From Acidobacteriota bacterium (GTDB lineage Bacteria; Acidobacteriota; Terriglobia; Terriglobales; Acidobacteriaceae): a stretch of DNA of 45,685 nt. The notes under the pieces are model-generated. The model did not search any database and was not told the origin of the DNA. It saw nothing but the letters and a program-made list of their open reading frames with translations. Shown piece after piece: positions 39,951 through 45,685 of this stretch; positions within the stretch are counted from its first letter, which is position 1; each line of letters begins with the position of its first letter. The translations under genes were made by a program, and so were the position numbers. The stretch is from assembly GCA_021846945.1 (NCBI GenBank), contig JAJZVZ010000018.1, positions 1-45,685 of the forward strand. The letters are read 5' to 3'.

Positions 39951-41261
39951 TCAATGCGTCGCCAGAGACGCCGCGGAGGCGCCTTTCGGCTGATCGACAT
40001 GGATAAACAGCGTCAGCAAAGCCGCCAGATAATAAAGAACTCCATACACCACGACCACGCCCTCGAAGCCGCCGATGGGAAGAATGAATGCAGCCAGCAT
40101 CGGCCCGCCGAAGTTCGCCAGCCCGCCGCCCAGGTTCTGCACCGAGACGGCTGCGCCTTTGTGGTCCGGCTCCATCATTGGAAAGATTGCGCCCATGGGC
40201 ACAAACGACGTGACCGTAAACGCGAAAAGAAGAGCCGCGATCGTAGCCGCCAGCATGTTGTGCGGAAAGTGCCAGGGAAGCCAATAGAACAGCAGCGACG
40301 CTGTGCCGCAGCCCACAAATCCGAACCAGCGCATCTGTCGCATCCACCCGATGCGATCGCCAATCAGCCCCCACACAACATTCGTGACCGGCTGCACCAG
40401 AAAAAACGTACCCCAGATCCGCGCCCACTGCGGCACCGTAAAACCGATCCGGGGCGACGTATAAAAGAGCGGCATGATTACCGGAAATCCAAATAGCGAG
40501 AGATTGCAGATGACCCGTGTAATCAATGCCAGCGCGATGTTTCGGTTGTGAAAGATCAACGTCACACACTTGCTGATCTCGGCCAGTTTGCCTGACCGCG
40601 GCTCCATGTGCTTCCGCACCTCACGCTGCAACTGCGGATCGCTCCGGGCAAAGAAAAGGATGAGCAAGCCGCCGGCAAACACCCACAGCATCGACATCCA
40701 TAGCGTCCCCATGTAGCCGATCCACACAATGGTAAAACTGGGCAGATAGGATCCTACGATTCCGTAGCCGATGGTGAACATGGCCCACGTCCAGCCGATG
40801 GCCGCAGCTAGCTCGTGTGGGCGGCTCTTCTCCACGACCCACACGAAGAAGCCATAAAAGAAGAGCGGATAGGCAAAGCCGCGAATCCCGTAAAACAGCA
40901 GCGTGAGCGGCAGGCTTGCATGACCAAGTCCCAGCGATAAGAACAGCACGTGAAAAACCAACCACCACGCCACGCCAATGAGCATGACGCGGCGCGGCGT
41001 GAAGACATCGGCCAGTACACCCGAGAGCCAGCTTGAGAGCGCAGCCGTAGCCCCATACACAGTAAATACGAGTGCTGCATGGCTGGCTCCGAAGCCAAGA
41101 TTCACCAGGTACTTGGATAGAAACGCCTGCTCGATGCCGTCACCAGTCATGCAGAAGACGATGGCGATGTAGCCGCCCAGCAAGGCGAGCGGCATGCCCA
41201 GGAAATGACCATCAACACGATCGCCGGGGAGGATCGTGGCCTGGGCGTCGTTCGTCCTCAC
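39951..41261 (-). CDS. MFS transporter, RbtT/DalT-like polyol carrier
   Basis: The 436-residue protein has 12 hydrophobic segments and the MFS loop '[16 protein letters not shown]' after helix 2. The N-terminal '[18 protein letters not shown]' and the '[18 protein letters not shown]' segments are like the ribitol and D-arabinitol carriers of Klebsiella (RbtT, DalT). It starts with GTG at 41261, which overlaps the dehydrogenase stop as GTGA, so the two are coupled. Likely function is proton-linked import of a sugar alcohol that the dehydrogenase then oxidises. Which polyol is not determined. Confidence 0.9.
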   Translation of the reverse strand: MRTNDAQATILPGDRVDGHFLGMPLALLGGYIAIVFCMTGDGIEQAFLSKYLVNLGFGASHAALVFTVYGATAALSSWLSGVLADVFTPRRVMLIGVAWWLVFHVLFLSLGLGHASLPLTLLFYGIRGFAYPLFFYGFFVWVVEKSRPHELAAAIGWTWAMFTIGYGIVGSYLPSFTIVWIGYMGTLWMSMLWVFAGGLLILFFARSDPQLQREVRKHMEPRSGKLAEISKCVTLIFHNRNIALALITRVICNLSLFGFPVIMPLFYTSPRIGFTVPQWARIWGTFFLVQPVTNVVWGLIGDRIGWMRQMRWFGFVGCGTASLLFYWLPWHFPHNMLAATIAALLFAFTVTSFVPMGAIFPMMEPDHKGAAVSVQNLGGGLANFGGPMLAAFILPIGGFEGVVVVYGVLYYLAALLTLFIHVDQPKGASAASLATH

Positions 41262-42304
41262 GCGGCGGATTCCTCAACGGCGATTTGCAGCTTAACGTCC
41301 GCAGGACGGCCTTCAGCGGCCCGCTCGAAAGCAGCTATGCTCTGGTCGAACGGAAAGACGGCCGAAATGAGCGGCTTTAGATCAACCTTTCCTGAAGCCA
41401 GCAGCGCTACTGCCCGCGGATAGACATTCGCATACCGAAAAATGGTCTCGATACGCGCTTCCTTCGTCTGCGCAGCCACGATGTCAAGGTGAACTGGCGC
41501 AGGGGGCATGCCCACCAGCACCAGCGTCCCGGCCGGCGCCAGTAAATCGAATACTCCTTCAAGCGCCTTCGGGCTTCCGCTCGCTTCGAAGACTACATCT
41601 ACTCCCCATCCTCCGGTCACCTCAGCCACGCGCGCAACCAGCGACTCATTGCGGATATTGATGGGAGTTACGCCCTGGTACTTTGCCGCGATCGCCAGCT
41701 TCTCCGGGAAGAGGTCCGAGACAATCACCTGCCCGGCGCCCGCAGCCAGCGCGGCAAGTGCTGTCATAATTCCGATGGGCCCTGCGCCGATCACCACTAC
41801 GATGGCCCCCGGTCTGATTCTGGCCTTGGTTGCAGCGTGCATGCCCACGGCAAACGGCTCGACCATGGCGCCTTCGGCCAGCGACACATCCGCGGGCAGC
41901 TTGAAAGTGAAAGCCGCCGGATGCACCACCTCATTTGTCAGGCAGCCATGCACGGGCGGAGTAGCCCAGAAACGAACAGATGGATCAAGATTGTAATGAC
42001 CCTCACGACTGGCGCGCGATGTCATGTTTGGAATGCCCGGTTCCATGCACACGCGATCGCCAACCTTGAGATCGCGCACTTCAGGTCCGACTGCCGTCAC
42101 TATGCCGGCCGCCTCATGCCCCAGAACCATCGGTTGCTTCACTTCGAATGGCCCGATGCGCCCATGCTTGTAGTAGTGCACATCACTGCCGCAAATCCCC
42201 ACGCGCGCGATGCGAACGCAGACATCCCCAGGGCCCATGTCGCACGCTAGCTCAATGTCGCGCAGCGACAAACGAAGTTTCTCTTCGAGCACCAGTGCCC
42301 TCAT
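41258..42304 (-). CDS. Zinc-dependent sorbitol/xylitol dehydrogenase (MDR family)
   Basis: This 348-residue medium-chain dehydrogenase oxidises a polyol to a ketose. Catalytic zinc ligands are C38 ([10 protein letters not shown]), H63-E64 (GHEAAG) and E149 ([10 protein letters not shown]). The Rossmann motif GAGPIG is at 173-178, and an aspartate after the second strand ([11 protein letters not shown]) indicates NAD preference. The structural-zinc lobe (about 89-104) lacks the four cysteines, as in other sorbitol dehydrogenases. The ATG at 42304 is chosen over an upstream in-frame codon. It is first gene of a two-gene operon with a polyol-type MFS carrier. No kinase for the ketose is visible. 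Confidence 0.93.
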   Translation of the reverse strand: MRALVLEEKLRLSLRDIELACDMGPGDVCVRIARVGICGSDVHYYKHGRIGPFEVKQPMVLGHEAAGIVTAVGPEVRDLKVGDRVCMEPGIPNMTSRASREGHYNLDPSVRFWATPPVHGCLTNEVVHPAAFTFKLPADVSLAEGAMVEPFAVGMHAATKARIRPGAIVVVIGAGPIGIMTALAALAAGAGQVIVSDLFPEKLAIAAKYQGVTPINIRNESLVARVAEVTGGWGVDVVFEASGSPKALEGVFDLLAPAGTLVLVGMPPAPVHLDIVAAQTKEARIETIFRYANVYPRAVALLASGKVDLKPLISAVFPFDQSIAAFERAAEGRPADVKLQIAVEESAA

Positions 42305-42389
42305 CCTGCACCCCCAAGGCGCGGGTAACCGGCCTTTGTGCCACCCGCTCAATATTCTTCTGTTGTCGTGGATTCTATCAGGAGGTTAG

Positions 42390-42806
42390 ATGAAACCGGG
42401 ATGGCGGGGCAAATGATGAGAGCAATATCCAATCAGATCAATAAAGATGATTGCAAAGAAACCTCCGTGAAGGTGCCGCCATGAAAAGTTCTTTGCGCTT
42501 GATTCTCGCCATAGCCTTGCTCAGATGCCACGCCAGCATCATTTTCGTGTCAGCTTGATGCGTGATGAAGGAATAGGCGTCTCCGGTCCCCTCCGCGCCT
42601 TTTTCCTTTTCAGTAGCTCTCGAATCGTGTCCCAATGCACCCTGGCTATTCAACTGCGGCTATCTGTCCGCTGGCGGCTGCAAAATCATTTACGCATGCA
42701 ACGCCAAACTCGCTTAAGACGGTCGGATGATAGTGGAAACGATTTCCCAATTCAAGCTTCTTTGAATGCTGCCGTGGGCGTATCCTATGTCAGGGGTTGT
42801 CAATAG
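42390..42806 (+). other. Chain of four overlapping short ORFs behind a strong ribosome site
   Basis: A perfect 'aggagg' (42380-42385) precedes ATG 42390, a frame of eight codons (MKPGWRGK). Its stop overlaps ATG 42413 (23 codons, hydrophilic), whose stop overlaps ATG 42481 (25 codons, basic start then hydrophobic, signal-like), whose stop overlaps ATG 42558 (82 codons to 42806, basic). The first two junctions are ATGA and the third is TGATG. The arrangement looks like coupled translation, but none of the peptides is recognisable and chance cannot be excluded. Confidence 0.25.
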
Positions 42807-42871
42807 CCATACACCAGTGGAAGAATCGAGCACGCGCAAATCATGGAGAAGGTTTGAATACGCTTTCTCAA

Positions 42872-42933
42872 GAATACGTTCCTTGTTCGAATTCGCTTTG
42901 CGAATGCTCGCGAGTTTCGAGGAACGTGTATTC
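42872..42933. repeat. Nested inverted repeat, candidate structured RNA or operator
   Basis: Outer arms GAATACGTTCCT (42872-42883) and AGGAACGTGTATTC (42920-42933) pair over 12 bp with a two-base bulge. Inside lie a perfect hairpin ATTCGC-TTT-GCGAAT (42891-42905) and the palindrome CTCGCGAG (42907-42914). GAATACG also occurs as a direct copy 15 bp before the left arm. No U tract follows, so it is not a simple terminator. Confidence 0.45.
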
Positions 42934-43123
42934 GAGGCTATCCAGCGCTTGCTCTACTCATTTGCGGCTGCGGACTCATCCAATCACGCGCACTTCCGGC
43001 ACCGCCTGATTATGATTTGCCGGTGTAATACCCTGATCGCGCCCAAACAGCGTTGCATTCATGAAGCGTGCGCGCTCTGCCAATGATTAGATATACTCAC
43101 CCGTCAAGACGAATGGGATGAAA

Positions 43124-45685
43124 ATGAACACGAAAATCGCTCTTGCACTCATGCTGGCAACAGCACTCTCATTGATTGGCGCCGCGCTAACGGTGGCACA
43201 GCAGGCCGGGCCGGGATCCAATGTCCCTCCGCCCAGGCCGAAAGGCCCATGCGACATCTACGCCGCGGCTGGCGACCCCTGTGTGGCCGCCCACAGCACT
43301 ACCCGCGCGCTGTACGCCTCCTACAGCGGCCCGCTCTACCAGGTGAGGCGTCAGTCGGACGGCAGGACTCTGAACATTGGTGTCGCTCAGCCCACGTCGT
43401 CGCCAGTTCCGGATGCGGGCGGATACGCCGACGCGGCCGCGCAGGACAATTTCTGCGCCGGCACGTATTGCTGGGTCAGCACGATCTACGACCAATCCGG
43501 CAAGCACAACGACCTGACGCAGGCGCCCCGCGGCGGATTCAGCGGTCCGGCCTTGGGTGGGTTTAACAATCTTCCGATTGCCGACATGGCGCCGATTACG
43601 ATCATGGGGCACAAAGTCTACGGCGTCTTCATCGAACCCGGCATGGGACTTCGCGAAGACGACCCCAAAGGCACCGCAGTCGACGACCAGGCCGAAGGCC
43701 AATACTGGGTCATCAACGGCCTCCACTTCAACTCCGGCTGCTGCTTCGATTACGGCAACGCCGAGATCGACAGCCACGATGACGACAACGGCACCATGGA
43801 AGCCACCTACTACGGCAACGCCGCCCCCTGGTACCACGGCCATCCGCCCGGCCCGTGGATCATGACCGACCAGGAGAACAACCTCGCCGGTTGCGTCAAC
43901 CCCGATGGATCCAAACTGTGCGTGAACCTGCCGAGCATCGACTGGCGATTTGTGACCGCGATCGCCAAGGGCGAACCGCATCACTGGACCACTTTGGGCG
44001 GCGATGCGCAGAAAGGCGATCTCTCCGTCATGTTCAGCGGACCCCGCGTCAACGCGACCTATGACCCCATGCGTAAGCAGGGGGCCATCCTTCTCGGCAA
44101 CGGCGGCGACAACAGCAATGGCTCCCAGGGCACCTTCTATGAGGGCGCAATGACCGCCGCAGGCACCTTCCCCACCGATGCCACTGACCAGCTTGTGCAG
44201 GCCAACATCGTGGCTGCCCACTACGGCGTCTTCCCACTTAGCCTTGCGCCAGCCTCTGCCACTGCCACTCCGCCGGGGCTGCAGACTTTCTCGCCGCGCT
44301 CCTCGCAGAACATCACTGTGACGTTTACCAATACCACGGGGGCGCCCGCATCGGACGTCAAATTGAGCATTTCCGTGCCCAACAGCCAGTGGACCTCCGT
44401 CGTTACCGGCACTACCCAATCATCCAAGACCTTCGCCGGCCCGGTCGCCCCCGGTGACAGCGTGAGCGCCACTTTCAAGGTCACCTCCGGCCTCGCCGCC
44501 TTCAACGGCGACCTCATCGCCCACGTTTCGTCGACGAACCTGACAGGCAGAAAGCAATCCGAGACAATCACCGAGAAAGTCCGCAATGTCAGGCCCGTCA
44601 GGATCAACGAATTCCGCATCAGCTCCGGTCCTCCCGCCAATCCGACTGACTCCTTCATCGAGATCTACAACGCCGGAGATCGCGATGTTGACGTCTCCAA
44701 CTGGACTCTGACTGAGCACCCGACCCAACAGGCAATCTTCTCAACGGTGAAGATTCCGGCTGGGACGAAGCTCGCGGCCCACCAATTCTATCTGCTCGGC
44801 CTCTCGAACTCCGGGCTGGCGGTTCCCGCACGCGCGGGCGACACTTCCATCCTCGTCCGCAGCACCACCGGAATGAAACCTGGCGATACAATCAGCATCG
44901 GTACCGGTCCCAACGCGGAGACCCGGACGATCTCGCAGCTCGGCACCGCCGCCAGCAACCACACCACACTCTGGCAACCGCTCCCCGACGGTCCCGTAAT
45001 CACGATCCCCGCCGGCTCAACCAACGTTCCTGTCACCAGCACTTCCGGCTTCGTCGTTGGCCAAAAGATCGCCCTCGGCTACGGCGCGACCTATCCCACC
45101 GTCCCTGAAGGCCGCGAGCGCTACGAGGTGGCCACCGTCACTGCCGTCGGCAAGCCAGGCACGCAGGCCTATCTTGCCGTTGACGCGCCTGCCGGCGCCA
45201 CCAACATCAAAGTCACCTCCGTTGCCGGCATCTCCATCGGTGACAATATCCGGCTCGACATCGACAGCAAAGGCCACGGCATCGAGACCGTGACTGTCAC
45301 GCACGTCGGCACGCCGGCCAACCGTGCCAAGCTCTCGACAGACGCGTCCGCCGGCGCCACCCATATCAAAGTCCGTGGCGAGCGCGGTTTCGCCGTCGGC
45401 AACAAAATCATCATTGGAACTCCTGCAAACAGGCAAACCGTCACTATCACCTCCGTCGGCGCCCCGGGGCCGACGGGCACAGGCATTGACTTCACGCCAG
45501 CCCTCAATGACTCACATATCAACGATGAGGAAGTAGTCGAACCGGGCACAGGCCTCGACCTCGCCGCCCCGCTCAAGTTCAGTCACGCGGCCAACCTCCC
45601 CTTCAGCGATCGCGGAACGGGAATCAACTTCCAGCCGGCAACGGCATTTGCCCACATCAGCAACGAGCGAATCCAGGCCCTCAGC
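43124..45685 (+). CDS. Secreted GH54 alpha-L-arabinofuranosidase with NEW3-like, lamin-tail-like and repeat domains (3' partial)
   Basis: An open frame of 854 codons runs off the window. Residues 1-27 form a signal peptide (MNTKIALALMLATALSLIG). Residues 41-370 are a GH54 catalytic domain, which removes arabinose side chains from arabinan and arabinoxylan: it opens 'GPCDIYAAAGDPCVAAHSTTRA' split at 41-62, has the vicinal pair C206-C207 (GCCFDYGNAE), the likely nucleophile E226 (TMEATYYGN) and likely acid D329 (GGDNSNG). Residues about 380-480 resemble NEW3, about 489-565 begin a lamin-tail-like domain (RINEFRISS, FIEIYNAG). Four diverged repeats follow near 568-607, 628-675, 688-728 and 741-778 (AGaTnIkVtS..G...Gd.I). 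The CBM42 of fungal GH54 is not seen. The ATG at 43118 is an alternative start. Confidence 0.9.
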   Translation, partial: MNTKIALALMLATALSLIGAALTVAQQAGPGSNVPPPRPKGPCDIYAAAGDPCVAAHSTTRALYASYSGPLYQVRRQSDGRTLNIGVAQPTSSPVPDAGGYADAAAQDNFCAGTYCWVSTIYDQSGKHNDLTQAPRGGFSGPALGGFNNLPIADMAPITIMGHKVYGVFIEPGMGLREDDPKGTAVDDQAEGQYWVINGLHFNSGCCFDYGNAEIDSHDDDNGTMEATYYGNAAPWYHGHPPGPWIMTDQENNLAGCVNPDGSKLCVNLPSIDWRFVTAIAKGEPHHWTTLGGDAQKGDLSVMFSGPRVNATYDPMRKQGAILLGNGGDNSNGSQGTFYEGAMTAAGTFPTDATDQLVQANIVAAHYGVFPLSLAPASATATPPGLQTFSPRSSQNITVTFTNTTGAPASDVKLSISVPNSQWTSVVTGTTQSSKTFAGPVAPGDSVSATFKVTSGLAAFNGDLIAHVSSTNLTGRKQSETITEKVRNVRPVRINEFRISSGPPANPTDSFIEIYNAGDRDVDVSNWTLTEHPTQQAIFSTVKIPAGTKLAAHQFYLLGLSNSGLAVPARAGDTSILVRSTTGMKPGDTISIGTGPNAETRTISQLGTAASNHTTLWQPLPDGPVITIPAGSTNVPVTSTSGFVVGQKIALGYGATYPTVPEGRERYEVATVTAVGKPGTQAYLAVDAPAGATNIKVTSVAGISIGDNIRLDIDSKGHGIETVTVTHVGTPANRAKLSTDASAGATHIKVRGERGFAVGNKIIIGTPANRQTVTITSVGAPGPTGTGIDFTPALNDSHINDEEVVEPGTGLDLAAPLKFSHAANLPFSDRGTGINFQPATAFAHISNERIQALS

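Larger units (their letters stand above)
42305..43123. other. 819-bp region without a conventional gene
   Basis: It lies between two divergent genes and holds two structures listed separately: a chain of overlapping short frames (42390-42806) and a nested inverted repeat (42872-42933). A TATACT hexamer at 43092-43097, just before the arabinofuranosidase start, is a plausible -10 element, but the -35 position is not conserved. No known protein was recognised. Confidence 0.4.

Overview
This is about 45.7 kb of chromosomal DNA of roughly 60% GC. It encodes some 29 intact genes, one tRNA, and one large secreted enzyme cut by the right edge. The tight ATGA-type overlaps, frequent GTG/TTG starts and a secreted plant-polymer hydrolase, together with glycolate, hydroxyproline and polyol catabolism, a type III polyketide synthase operon and KatG, are most consistent with a soil Acidobacteriota (Acidobacteriaceae-like). 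That assignment is inference from gene content; no marker gene proves it. No transcription factor, transposase, phage gene or CRISPR array was seen.

Layout. 44-1603: exported double VOC-fold protein with a DUF1349-like C-terminus. 1747-3456: LctP-family lactate/glycolate permease. It converges, over a hairpin, with a minus-strand operon (9545 down to 3665) of glcD-glcE-glcF and malate synthase A. Glycolate would be imported, oxidised to glyoxylate and condensed with acetyl-CoA to malate. 9744-11297: ThDP enzyme of the acetolactate synthase superfamily, substrate unknown. 11852-13207: tryptophanase-type beta-eliminating lyase. 13433-15628: catalase-peroxidase KatG. 15878-17928: a methyltransferase, then DUF1634 and TauE/SafE membrane proteins.

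18047-22623 (minus): type III polyketide synthase, methyltransferase and FAD oxidoreductase in overlapping frames, followed by a ferritin-like putative di-metal protein. 22908-24887 (plus): IlvE and class 1 PyrD. 25297-29974: three tandem GT87/DUF2029 membrane proteins; the third copy and its leader are clearly AT-richer than their surroundings. A tRNA-Leu(UAG) follows at 30141-30225 on the minus strand.

30416-31540: GlmS-like sugar-phosphate isomerase/deaminase without the glutaminase domain. 31694-36396: a hydroxyproline catabolic island in two convergent operons. The gamma and alpha subunits of a heteromeric D-hydroxyproline dehydrogenase are on plus; the 2-epimerase, dehydrogenase beta subunit and DapA-family deaminase are on minus. 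36680-38365: SulP anion transporter with STAS domain. 38503-39603: YqjM-like old yellow enzyme. 39951-42304: a polyol operon (zinc-type sorbitol/xylitol dehydrogenase plus RbtT-like MFS carrier).

42305-43123 carries no conventional gene, but holds a chain of overlapping mini-ORFs and a nested inverted repeat. From 43124 to the right edge runs a secreted GH54 alpha-L-arabinofuranosidase. Its C-terminus carries a NEW3-like domain, a lamin-tail-like domain and at least four diverged tandem repeats, where fungal relatives carry CBM42.
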